NCBI GenBank assembly: GCA_008360955.1
Contig: LUCM01004817.1
Span: 463,399 to 527,398, forward strand
Direction of reading: 5' to 3'
Origin: Fasciolopsis buskii
Lineage: Eukaryota > Platyhelminthes > Trematoda > Plagiorchiida > Fasciolidae
Length of the DNA stretch: 64,000 nt
Shown: piece after piece, positions 36,531 to 48,110 of the stretch
Layout of the letters: each line of letters starts with the position of its first letter
Numbering within the stretch: the stretch's first letter is position 1
The notes under the pieces: model-generated
What the model was told of the DNA's origin: nothing
Database searches by the model: none
What the model saw: the letters and a program-made list of their open reading frames with translations, nothing else
Position numbers and translations under genes: made by a program

Positions 36531-37527
36531 GACTTGATAACCCAGTGAGAATCTCGTCAATGGCCCTCATTTCAACAACTGGGCTTGCGAAAAACAGCAC
36601 GAGATAGTTAACCGATAGCCTGGAGCAACGAAGTGTCGGCCACGGACTGCTGAATGGTAGAAAAATCTGTGATTTCCTTTCGCGTACTTTTGTTTCTACC
36701 GGTAGAAAATTAGGCAAATCGATCGGACCACATTGTGGGTCAAAAGAATTCAACTTATGCCAATTCCAATTTGCTCAAAGTCATACTGCTCTTGCTAACT
36801 GCCTTGTGTAATGGATAACACAGGAAACATATGGGAAGCGAATGATGAGCAAAAACAAATAGAGGATAAATCCGGATGATATCTGGATTGTGGCTGACAG
36901 AATAATTGATTATTTGAAGCCTCATTTTGATTTTTCCGATTCAGAATTTTGACTGCTGCGCATGGCAGATTCAGCCAGACAGACTTGGCTCGTAACATGC
37001 CCAATATTGACCTCTTTCGTAGACGGTTTTACCACTCATTTTTTGACAATTATTGTATAACTAATCAACAATTCATAAATGTTATGGCTAATCATGAACA
37101 GTGGCATTAGCATAGTAATCTTTCGGTTGTGCCATTGAAATCTACCGAAAATTCCGTTCAGCGGGATTGGACGATTTAGTATTTAGCCTTTACGTCAAAC
37201 AGAAGACTTGGCTGAATTTCCTCGAGCATCAGAAGATGGCCAAAGAAAGCGCCAATGAAGATCTGTTGCACTTAATATGATAACGCAACTCGAACAAAGC
37301 TTACGGTATCTTCTCGTGTGATCGTCTTTACCAAATACATCACAAGGTTTGCACTTTCTAAGGACAATTCACATACCCTAAGCAAGATGAGGTCAAGTTG
37401 AGGTTCTGGGTGCGCCGTGGGATGGACGGAAAAGTGCAGAGAATGTACTTTTGCACGTTGACTTTTCTTTCGCCTTATATACGCGAATCCGACTGACCTG
37501 AAGGAAATTCGTTGCACAACCTAGCAC
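36531..37527. other. No recognisable gene
   Basis: Minus-strand frames of 82, 69 and 81 codons without domains. Nothing else seen. Confidence 0.5.
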
Positions 37528-37552
37528 GGGGCGAGAGGGTGGGGGGAGGGGG
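37528..37552 (+). other. G-quadruplex-capable tract (plus strand)
   Basis: GGGG, GGG, GGGGGG and GGGGG with loops of 5, 1 and 1 bases. Four runs satisfy the usual quadruplex pattern. No gene or promoter is recognisable beside it. Confidence 0.6.
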
Positions 37553-37864
37553 AAACTGACGTTAAGGACGATTGAAAAACTGAAATTGTTAATCTCTCCG
37601 TGAACTCACTGGAACAAATGTTGTCGCTTTGGGAATGGGTTTAATTTTGGCGCCTTGGTAACGGTCACCACAGCGACCGTTATTAATATAGTGACACTAG
37701 ATGAGACTCACTCTCCGGTTCTTCGTGTTTGTATGAGATGACCTAGTTCAGGTATTAACAAAAGGTTTTCAACCAGGATAATAAATCGAACGTATCTTAG
37801 CTCCACAGTAAGAGAAAAGTTGTTATGGATGACAAGAGATAGATCACTGTTTCCAATCTTTTAG

Positions 37865-38012
37865 CTTTTACTTCCTTTTTTTATTAATGAAGTAACAATG
37901 TACATCATTTTCCAGGAAGGGACACGCGGCCAACAGAGGGTTGTCAAGTGGGGAAGTTAATCGAGGGTGAGAGGACTGGAACTCACGACCTTATCCATTT
38001 GGCCACCGCCGG
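37865..38012 (-). repeat. SINE-2 copy with internal deletion in the head
   Basis: On the minus strand GGCGGTGGCCAAATGGATAA is followed almost at once by GGTCGTGAGTTCCAGTCC; roughly 25 bases between A and B boxes, present in the 34402 copy, are missing. Body and tail (CTTCCTGGAAAATGATGTAC and TTCATTAATAAAAAAAGG) are preserved. Shortening the A-to-B distance should weaken Pol III transcription. Confidence 0.85.
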
Positions 38013-41000
38013 CCACGCTTTGTCCACGTGTGATCCAGAGTCATAAAACTTGCGTTCGGATCTTGATTTCACATAGGATTCTGGAGACGATTTACGGTCA
38101 AAGAATTATGAACAATGATCCGTTATCAGTGAAGCCCGTTATCAAGTGAGGTGGGATACATGCCGCCTAGAAGTTTAACTAATGATTTTACAGCTTCATC
38201 CAATAATTTAGTGCTTTAATATGGTCGTTTCTGTAAAAAAATGGAGGTAACACAGAACGAACATCACCACAATAACAAAATCTCGAAGAATCTTAATCCT
38301 ACCGTCATTAAACCAGCTAAACGAATCTGCTTTATTTTGCATAAACCTCGCGCTTGGACCAGCTTTCGACTACAGCAACATTCACTCAGCATCTTTTATG
38401 GAGACTACTCACTGGAAAAAGGACAACTGCTGTTTGTGAAGGCGCGAAAGCGAATAAAACCGTTACAGGACATGGGCATGAACGCGCGCGTGGACGTGCC
38501 GCAATGAATTTACACGCAGAATGGTCGATGAACCCACCAAAGAAGAGAAGCTATTTGTGCTTGTGCACATGTGTGTGTATGTGTGTATGTCTGTTTGTGA
38601 GTCAGCACCAATTAGCTGTTGTCCCCGATTACGTCATTCTCTCATTCACATACGTGCTAGAACGGAATCGATCAACCAGACACGACAAAGGGGATGTGAT
38701 GTTTCCAAGATGCTTTCTTGTCTCGGACTCAGTCTGTGCGACCGTTTAGACGAAATACAAATGGGAGTGAATCAATTTTTCAAATTCAAGTCGTCATTAT
38801 TTCATACCGTAATTTATTTAGTGACCAAAGGTGAATAGGATGTTTTTATCTCGAAAAGGACATCACCGCGTGCGAATGTTTTTTTGCTACACGCTACTGA
38901 ACACAACAAACATGGGAGCTAATTGACAAATCAGTTTAATTAGAGAACAATCGTGTGATCTAGGGGTGACAGAAGTTTTGATCACCCCGGATACATAAGC
39001 TATGCAATAATATAAACCAATGGAACATGGCCGTGACAACCATTAAGTCTGATTTAGAAATGGAAAGACTAAAGTGATTTTCATTTCTGTGCTTTTATAT
39101 CTGACTGAGTTGATCATCTCCCAGTAAATGTGACAGAAGGGTCTGGTCCAGTTAACATAATCCAGAGTTGACATTCACGCCTGTTGAAGAATCATGTTGG
39201 GAATCTTTGGGCAGGTAATAATAATAAATATAATTTACCTCCTTTATTAAATACTGAGTGACATACATGGTTTCCAGTAATCGCGCCACGGTTGTCCAAC
39301 GGCACCATACCAATCGCTTTACTAGCCCCCGATCATTCATAAGAATCTGTATTGGGTGACCAAAATCCAATTTGTGTGAACACTGAAGTCCCTTAGACTC
39401 ATCTCATTCCCTAAACACAAAATAGAAGCAAACTGGACCACGCGAATGAACAGCTTTCCTGTTCGGCTTCCATCCATCCACAACCCATTGTCCTAAACCC
39501 CTATGACAGTGGCCATTTCTAATGAGATTTATTTGCATGATTTTGAAATATTAGAAGCTAGCTAGCCTGGAGTGTTGCTAACTCCAATGATCCTAAGGGA
39601 CGTCATCGAAGGAAAAATTGAAAATGTGTTTAACTCCATTTTAAGTATGAAACAAAAAACAGCAAACTAGTACGAATGTGATTCATTCGATTCACCATAC
39701 AACAAGTTCGTAAACTAAGCAATTAGTCAATATACTAACGATTCTGTCAACTCAGTGATCAGTCATTCAGTAAGTCATTCACTCTTCATCAAGTTGTAGA
39801 CGACGGCCAGTTGATTCGTCCGGGGAAAAGTCACAAAATGTCCAATTTGATTAAATATGGATTCGTCTGTTGTGTAAAAATACGCAAACAAAATCTCGGC
39901 CAAAGATTATCAATTATGTTGTTGTAACTCGGTAAATTTATTTAATCCCCTTACATCAAATAAAAGGACTTATTTGATTCGTACATTATTGACATAATTA
40001 TTTTCGAACAACAATTACTAGGTCGGACGTTTTAGAAACTGGTCGAATTAAGCGAGCTGTTCGTCATCGACATCAACCGTTGGAAGAGTACGAAAGGGGC
40101 CTCCAAAACAAGTACACATCAAACATCGTACCTAGGTTCCAACTAAACACATTTGTCTGGAATGCGTTCGACTACCCAATTTCGGAACCTAGTTCCAACC
40201 CAATGGATCAATGATATGACACATTTTTTGGACATTTTGATGCTCAAGTAACAATTGCTTTCCCTCTCGCTCACTCCGTTCCTCTCTGTCTGAAATGGAT
40301 GCCATATCAAACATACTACATGTAGGTTCAACTGGAAAAAAACAAAACAACAACAAAACTGATTACGAGAAGCAAGTTTCTCATAACCGTGTGAGGAAAA
40401 TCGACCATCCCTGATTCAGCGCAGAATGGATTGTTTGCTACTGAGAGGTACATCTTGGAAGTTCATACCTTGCGGATTGGTGAAAATTCACACAAAAGCA
40501 AAACACAGACCATAACTTTTCCAAATGCCAACTGACTGTTTGCGAGCAATTAGCTGAACCAATGAACTTGGTGAATTAGTCGTCAACAGCTTAGTTTTTG
40601 TAATAATGCTACGTGACACCGCATCATGTGTTCTGATATTATTTGGTCTAATAATTTGCCGATATTACTGATTAGTTGATATCCATACGGTTTGAAAGCG
40701 TCGTCATTCGTCTGCATCACCCTGATAGGGTACATCATCTACGAGTATTTCCTGATCAGATAGTTATTGATTAAACCAACTGAAGGATTGCATTCGTTTG
40801 TAGCACCGCTGGGTATTCTGGTCTCTGCTCGCTCAGACGGCCAATTCAAATGAACCATGTGCGATCGATATTCGCTCAGACAGTGGTGCCCACACGCACA
40901 CATCCATATCCGCACGCATAAACGCATTCACGGGAGGAGGGAACACAAGCATTAGTACTGATTTGCTCTGATCCGACTATTCCTCTTAGTACAAATCGTA

Positions 41001-42294
41001 AGCTCGAAATGGCGTGGTGCGATCTCACAGCAATAGCAATTCGAGAAAAACAAGAACGAGCGATCCGTGAAACAGCCGAAAATATTTTGCAAAATAAAAT
41101 TATTTCAGGAGTCACAACGGCCTTGACTTTGACACAACCAGGTCACCTTGTGTATCCAACGCTTCCGCGGCAAGATCAAATGGACTAGTGAACTCTAGTA
41201 TTCGGGTCAGACCACCATTGAAGATCTTGGTACGCCTATGCTAGGTTTTGTTTTGATCATTTCAATTCGACTTCCAACCCCCCCCTAATTGCCCTGGCGG
41301 ACGGTGTACACCAAATAGTCTATTTGTAAGCACGGATAACATATGATTTAACCAATTCAGTTTCTATGTTCTATCCGAAGATTGAGTTCAGTGTGTCTAA
41401 ACATTCGAACCCATCAATAAATAATCGTGGTAAGACACAGATGGACGAAATACCAACAGTCTTTGCGTATATTACGTTCCCAATGGATATTTTTGGAACG
41501 TTTCGGTAGACCAATCTTACGTCCAAATTAGGATTCGAATTTTTTGATGGGCATCCGGGTGTCAAATGGGCAAGTACCAAACGATCGATATGCATTGCTT
41601 TCTGATCCCTGATGGAGATGAAACATCGGAGCAATAATTTCATAGTTTCAGCAGATTCACCGAATATCGAAGTCATCTGTACAGATTAAACATAATCCAT
41701 ATACTGGAAAATGTTTTATTCGATATAATTCATAAAATCGAAAACGTCGGGGAAAAGAAATCATCTGCCTCAATAACCAGCCTCGTATGCGAGCCTACCA
41801 AAGTTCAGCTGCACTTTTTTGAATCTTGAATGGATAAAACTCAACACTAGGTACGCGGTTGGCGGACAATGCATGAAATCTATGTAGATTGGTACCAAGA
41901 ATCAATACATCGTTCGCCTATTCTACACCTCAGATTATTGTCCGGATAAATATCATTGTTAGTTCTCAATAGCAGGGGATTTGATTTAAGTTTTTTTGAG
42001 TGACTCGTTATCCGGTGTCAACATTTAACAGCTGCTATCTCCTTGTTAGGGATCAACAGCAATCATATTCATCCTCCCAGTACTGGGACGCAAACACGGA
42101 AAACTAGATGTCCACAATGCACAGTGAACCACCGGAAAAATCAAATCAAATCTCCTACTAGTGAAAGCTACAAAGCAGCAAAGCACTGTAAGGTTGTGTA
42201 ATATCTTTGCCCCTTCACTTGTGAGTTGTTCATCTGCTGCGTTTAAAGGTTGGCGGTCTGCGAAATCCAGTCACGAATATGGGAGAGAGAATCA
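38013..42294. other. No recognisable gene
   Basis: Overlapping plus-strand frames at 38241-38838 (up to 131 codons) cross a GT-rich TGTGTGTATGTGTGTATG stretch near 38569-38590 and have no domain. The minus-strand 101-codon frame at 41371-41676 is also unrecognised. No repeat copy was found in this 4.3 kb. Confidence 0.45.
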
Positions 42295-42440
42295 GCCCGA
42301 CTAGCGCAATGGCTAGGGCGTTCACCTCATAATCGTTCGTCCCAAGTTCGCATCCTAGTTCGGGCGCGATCGATATGCACTCCACATCATTCCTAACAAG
42401 GATGAAACAGCCGTACGTTGCTTGCATGATTTTTAGTACC
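42295..42440 (+). repeat. SINE-1 copy with the most tRNA-like head (tRNA-Met type)
   Basis: GCCCGA (42295) can pair with TCGGGC near 42360-42365 as an acceptor-like stem. TAGCGCAATGGCTAGG gives the D-arm/A-box, CTCATAA the anticodon loop with CAT at 42328-42330, and AAGTTCGCATCC the B-box. Order and spacing follow elongator tRNA-Met. The anticodon stem is poorly paired, so it is not a functional tRNA. The SINE-1 body follows (ATCGATATGCACTCCACATC, CCTAACAAGGATGAAACAGC) and is lost after about 42440. Confidence 0.8.
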
Positions 42441-45400
42441 AAGATGGAAGTTCACGGCACTGTATGACGAATCATTTGGAAAGGTAGTCTCGTTGTCAAT
42501 ATGTATGTACGAGAATAAAGGTACCAACGTAATCATCTTAATGTACAGGTTGAAAAACACGGCAAACACCGATATTTGTGATGATCCGCAGTAAAAGGTA
42601 TTCGTTAGCAATAAAGCGAGGAAAGTGATTTATTATAAAGAGGCTAGGGCTTAATGCAGTGAAATGACTTATAGCACTCGGACACAAAATGCTATACGCC
42701 GTGGTTTCCTGAAGGCGGAGAAGTAAACATGCTTGCCAGAATGAAGAGCAGTAGCCGGACGCATTTCATTAGTACACAATTAGTTGTCTCAGCAATACCT
42801 GGCTCTGGACAGCCAACTAATCAGTTCTTACGGACGCCGCTCCCAGGAATGAAAACAAAGAGAAGCAGTTTGCCGACGAAAAAGCCCCTGCCATAGTGGA
42901 CTGCTTGGGGATTTTATGGGGAATGGTGTTCCACTAAATAGTCATCGCTCGCCCAGGCTGAACAAACCCTTAAGAGCGCCCCCAGGTCCTGCTTTGTTCG
43001 TTTTGATGTTGCACAATGAATCATTTGAAAATGAGATCAGATCTCTTTCGATGATATCCCCCCACCCTATAAGTTCATTACATTGGAGTTAATTACTTTG
43101 TGCATAATAGCCTATAACTAAACAAAACTGGATGACAGTCAAAGGAGTTAAGTCACGCGAAAGCGAAACTCAACAAACCGCGAAGACCCAGAACATACAG
43201 ACCAGCAGCTACAGTATTCGATTCACACTCACTCCCACCATTCGTCAAGGTGACCCCGTGTAGGGGATCCGATTGGCGTGATCCAATACAATATACCCAC
43301 CGGTGGATTTGTGTGAGAAGCATAATATTCTCGAAAACACCTTTTGTGACTCATGCGGTTGCCCAATTCAGAATTTCAACATCATGCTGCGTGAAACTAT
43401 GCTTTATTGATCCTCGCGAACGGGTGGGAAAAATGGGTCGCGTCTTTTGGTAGCCATTTGGCTTTTGTGCATGACAGTGATAAATAGGAGGAAAGTAACC
43501 CCTCTTGTGATCAATTAAGGTGCATTAAAAAGAATACCTTTTGTACTTAAATCACCAGGTGATTGGGACAATACATACTCATTGTGCGCTGCGTTTCTGC
43601 AACTGAGTCGGACAAAAGCGTATCGGAATATTTCGAGACAAATGAGCATTTTAAACAATTAATATTTTTTTTAACTATTTTTGCTGCACAGTTGAATGAA
43701 ACGGTGAGGATGGCGGCCATATGCTGTGGAGCTGTCTGCCGGAACGGTGGTAATTGGTTTGCCGCTTATTAATTGCCAGGTAAATAAGCATTCACGGTGC
43801 AACCGAGAGGAAGTGCAATGAGTGTTGGCGTTCATTTCAACGCACAATAATTGCAATTCCTCTTAGTTTGAATTACTGTAGTTACGAATGACTCATATCA
43901 CGAGGGTAAGTCGAACAAGGTCCTCGGTCCAATTGGTCTAGCGTGATCATTGCGACAGACAATACGAATATTGCGATTGTGATAGGGGGTAAACTGGGAA
44001 CATAGCAGTTTTGTCTACTCTTTTGGCTTCGACATATCCGCTGTATTTGTCAGAGCGAACAGCTCTTCGGTTTCTCGGATAATTACACTTCAGTGACGTG
44101 ATCAGTTGTTGGGGCTAAATGCGCGTGTCAACAAAAGGATATGAAAAATACTAATTTGTCAGTTCAGTGAATACCAATACGAGTACACTTGCGATCAGTA
44201 GTGAGCAATTTCATGCCACGAAAGATCAAATCGTCAGTTTACCATTCCAATCATAGCTGAGACACTGTGAGAGCTAAACTGCTTGAGGATTTAACCGACG
44301 CGGATTTTCCTATGAAAAGAGCGTCAGAATACGTTCGTTCGAAGTGCAATCACACTAAGCCACTGACGTGCTCATTGTGCATAAGCGGCCGAGAACAAGC
44401 AGCGGGAATTTCGTTTTTTTTTGGGAAACCATTATTCCCATAAATCTCACTACTGTCCACCGATAGCAGCATGATACGGCGTGCGTGATTCAAAATTAAC
44501 TATGGTTATGCCTCAGTCTTCAAGGCAGACATTCGACTTCAGATGAGACGTGCTAGCCTTATGCCTAGGCTATTGGTTTTACTGAGAGCTCCCCGGGGAT
44601 GTTGGACTCCTAACGTGGAACGGTCAGAAGGCTTGTGGACAGGAGTATCGATCGCCAGCTGCCGCAGGTTTGCAAACATCTCGTTTCGATCTGTTGTCCT
44701 GTCGAACAGGTCTTTTGACCAGAGGCTCGAGGAGGGTCAATTAAGGGTAAAGTTCTCCATTGCCTCGGGTAGCCCAGCAGCCAGAATGACAAAAGGGAGC
44801 ACAGTTTGAAACAATTAACATGTCCTGGTGACCTTTTCATTGTGTCTATTTCGCTTCTTTCTAGTTTGAATGGCTTTCCTACTTCGTCATAGTTCCGATG
44901 GCACTCAGTCTGTGATCAGATTTGCAGGAAAATTTACTCGTTCATTCATGAGAAAACACAAATTCTCATTTGGAACAAAATTCAATAAGTTGTAAAAAGA
45001 AAAAAACATCAGAGCTGTTCAACAGGGCCGAACGATTCGCTGGGGCCTGAATGTGGTTGATCTTTTCGACAATATATCTGTCTCTGATCACAACCGTATG
45101 CTTGTTAATGATCTTCCGTATCACGCAAAAGACACATTTGGTTGGTGCGTGAACAAAATAGTAGACGGTACGATAAAATGCATATATACAACAAAGTGTA
45201 TGAGATTTTTATTGGTGGCTGAACGATAGCCACCAAATTTTCGCCTTTTTATAATATTATAGAGGCGGTCTATTTCGGTGCACGCAGATCGATTCGGGGC
45301 GTTTTTTCTTGCCCCTATTCCATGGTACTCTAAACGACGAGATCCAGCAAATAAATAAATGTACTGTTGCACCAAACAGTGCTCGTATGTATGTTTGTGT

Positions 45401-45605
45401 AATCTGCGGATAACGAATAGTCATTCAAATCGACCTATGGAAAGCTTTTTCAGCTCGAATTGTGTGGATTTGAGGTTGACGTTTCGGGCGTAGGCTACAA
45501 AATCCTCGAGTTGCGTCTTCCCGATCTGAAGGCACTGATAACTTCTTGTGAAATTTCAAACAAAAAACAAGACTCGGATGGAATGCCTCTGGTGTGCAAT
45601 AAGGG
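42441..45605. other. No recognisable gene; faint unit A similarity
   Basis: CAACAAACCGCGAAGACCC near 43172 faintly resembles unit A's AACAAACCGTCGAGGTCC at 11730, too short to call. A locally GC-richer patch at about 44540-44810 carries opposed frames of 88 (plus) and 76 (minus) codons without domains. Nothing else can be named. Confidence 0.45.
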
Positions 45606-45855
45606 CCGCAAGCGATCAAGCAGACTATATGTCTGCACTGAAAGGGCCAGAGGTTCGAATCCCGGATCCGCCAGTCACCGTGATGGCAGACGGAAATTCG
45701 CTGTCATCTGGCTCGTCACCACACTTGACCTACTGTGACCTTATGTGGTTCTATTCCACTCTGAATTCCAGGGTCAAGTTTACCGATTCCTTCCCTCTCC
45801 GTGTACGGGGCCTTAAAGGCTATTGGACATGTCCCTTTTAGTGTCATAAAAAAGG
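45606..45855 (+). repeat. SINE-3 copy, best preserved
   Basis: GGTTCGAATCCCGGATCCGC is the B-box region; upstream AAGCGATCAAGCAGACTATA holds the A-box position. Body: GTGATGGCAGACGGAAATTC, CTGTCATCTGGCTCGTCACC, CTTATGTGGTTCTATTCCAC. It matches the minus strand of 47172-47350 closely and 23093-23335 more loosely. The frames at 45460-45841 are by-products. Confidence 0.85.
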
Positions 45856-47171
45856 TTGACCCGCATAATCTGCGGTTAGGCGTGAACATCATGAATAATT
45901 AGATAGCTCTGATACCGCATCAATTGTGATTTCCCTAATAATATTAATGCGATTGCCACCGGCACGATTAGTGCTTTCCTACTGATTCACTCAACATTTA
46001 TTCATCATTTTCCTTTACGTATTTAAAACAGTTGCATAAAAACTTCCAATTATTGGATTTCGAATGCCTAATTTCATCATCATCACAAGTGGTAATTTTC
46101 TTGGTCATTCAGTCCGGATGATAAACCTTAGGTTATTGATTTGAGATTGAGCATAATGTGAAATGCTTGCAAGTCATCGGAAAATAAGGACGATTTACGA
46201 AAAAAATTGTCCGTTAATTACAAAAACACCGGGATTTGGGACTCTTCCGACAGGAGCAGGGAACGTAGATCATCGATTTGCTGTTCGATAATAATCTGCA
46301 AAGATTTGATAAAAACTTTTGAAACGAACAGACAATTCGGACTCGATTGAATGGAGGATCATAGTGCATCGGGAGCGGGGTGTGTTGGAAGTGATTTTCC
46401 AAACGATATGCAATGGATAGGGTTGTACGACTAGTACAAAAAGCGAAAACAAGAGATTACTTGAGACAAGATAATAAACGAGAAAGGAAGAAGACAGGCA
46501 GGCTTTGGCAGACCACGAGAAGATGGTTAAATAAAGAGAAACAAAGAGTAGATGACGAACCAGTCGATTACGTTGGGTTACGAATTTCATCAGAAAGGCT
46601 ATACAACCTTCTAATAGTAATTATATTAAGCAAACGAATATTAGGAATTATATTCCAAGCTAACGTTTATTTGTTCCATACTTGTTATCGGAACACGGAA
46701 ACTAGGATCAATCGAGAGAGCAATTGCTGTGGGAAATGCTCGATGTTCGACAAGTCATTTAACTGGTTGGTGGGAATCGAGATAGATAAAATGCTCACAA
46801 CTTACCAAAATCCCACGGATTGGGCGCAGAACGAATCAAAAATTCCTGATCGGCAAAATGACGCGAATGGTCTGAGGAAAAGATTAAACATGACGATAAG
46901 ACGGCACAGTGGAAAATATTGGAACAACCTAAGGTATTGTCGTCTCCGAATCGACTTCGGTTTTCCTTCCAAAGTTAGCCACCGAAAACTGATTGGCGCT
47001 CCTGCATGACCACAGTGCTTGTGTTCACTTTTGGTCTTGTCATTGAGGCTGTCACGGAGTAAACAAATGTAATCTGTCCGTAAGTTGCTCGCTCTGCAAC
47101 TTTTTTATGACATTCTTGAAGCGTGAGTGCAGTAGAAAAGACATCCCAAAGCCATTACGAAGGGAGGAGTC
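45856..47171. other. Contains the longest open frame of the window (198 codons), no recognisable domain
   Basis: The plus-strand frame 46413-47009 starts with ATG and encodes a basic product (RERKKTGRLW, KRLNMTIRRH). No conserved domain, signal peptide, transmembrane pattern or repeat membership is visible, and a 106-codon frame runs opposite (46270-46590). At this size in 64 kb of AT-rich DNA it may be chance. I do not call it a gene. Confidence 0.35.
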
Positions 47172-47350
47172 AGCAAAATTGACCCCAAAATTTACAGTAG
47201 AATAGAACCACATAAGACTGTACTAGGTCAGATGTGGTAACAGGCCAGACAACAGCGAGTTTCCGTCTACCACCACAATGACTGGCGGATCCGGGATTCG
47301 AACCTCTGATCCTTTCGGTGACAGACGCTTGGTTCACTTGATCACCATCA
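47172..47350 (-). repeat. SINE-3 copy, minus strand
   Basis: On the minus strand GGTGATCAAGTGAACCAAGC (A-box position), AGAGGTTCGAATCCCGGATC (B-box), then TGGTGGTAGACGGAAACTCG, CTGTTGTCTGGCCTGTTACC and CTTATGTGGTTCTATTCTAC. It sits 1.3 kb from the SINE-3 copy at 45606 in the opposite orientation. Confidence 0.85.
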
Positions 47351-47744
47351 TATCGAGGGGTCCCCGGGGGAACTATCGGTTCAACAGGGCTCGTGTAGGT
47401 GGAGAATAAGGACAAAATAGGAGTAATTTCTCTCCAGTTCAAAGCAAAAGTCAAGTAGCACAAGGGTGAGTTCAGCCACAACAAAATTAATCGTGGACCA
47501 ATACTGACTAGAAGATATAAGCGAACTTCGGAGAACACAAACTGGTGGACAGGTTAGATTTCCGTGATCCACATTCGTACCAACGCAAAATCACGCGGGA
47601 CTAAAACCAGAGAGACGGAATGGTGTGGACTGTAAAGTTCACGCAGATCATGAAACGAGTTTATCGGAAGACCAGATATGAAATGATTACTACAATTAAA
47701 ATGTTAGTTATCCTCTTCAAAAAGATGTGCCATGTGACGGTGAA

Positions 47745-48110
47745 TTAGTCAGGGCAAACTTAGTGCAAGGACAAACTATTTTTTGGCATATAATGGGTGC
47801 ATGAGGAAAAGAATCGCGTTTGATTCCGCCCTAATCAAGATTCCATAGCCTACTAGTCTGGATAGCCGGCCTCTTACAGAGCGAAGAGACTCGAACAGGC
47901 TTGCCATGCGATTTATCTCGGATAGGCGTGAAATAACTGCTTTGATGACCGACCTAACTGCTCCCGTTCTCAACCACGCCGTGTTGATCACGTATCCGTT
48001 TCGACAGGCATCTGGTTGTGCGACGAACATACATTGTCCAGGAGAAACAAATAAAAGGATAAAGGTAAAAAGAGGTCACAGGAAACAGATCCGTTATGCT
48101 TCAACCACAA
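47745..48110 (-). mobile_element. Second Penelope-like GIY-YIG remnant, frameshifted
   Basis: On the minus strand one frame (about 48108-47955) reads ITDLFPVTSFYLYPFICF followed by MYVRRTTRCLSKRIRDQH. It aligns residue by residue with LTDFAASFCVYSFTCSC and RYIGRTTRRLSDRVREH of the remnant at 2573-3130. The YIG glycine is replaced by arginine (YVR) and two of the cysteines are gone. After a frame change the tail continues as VIKAVISRLSEI and AESNAILFLMHPLY, the counterpart of AEAVSLRLYNPPL. It is clearly dead. Confidence 0.75.

Noticed and set aside
45606..45680. Possible tRNA gene because of a perfect B-box GGTTCGAATCC
   Set aside because: No acceptor or anticodon stem closes, and the same segment recurs with a shared body at two other places, so it is a SINE head.
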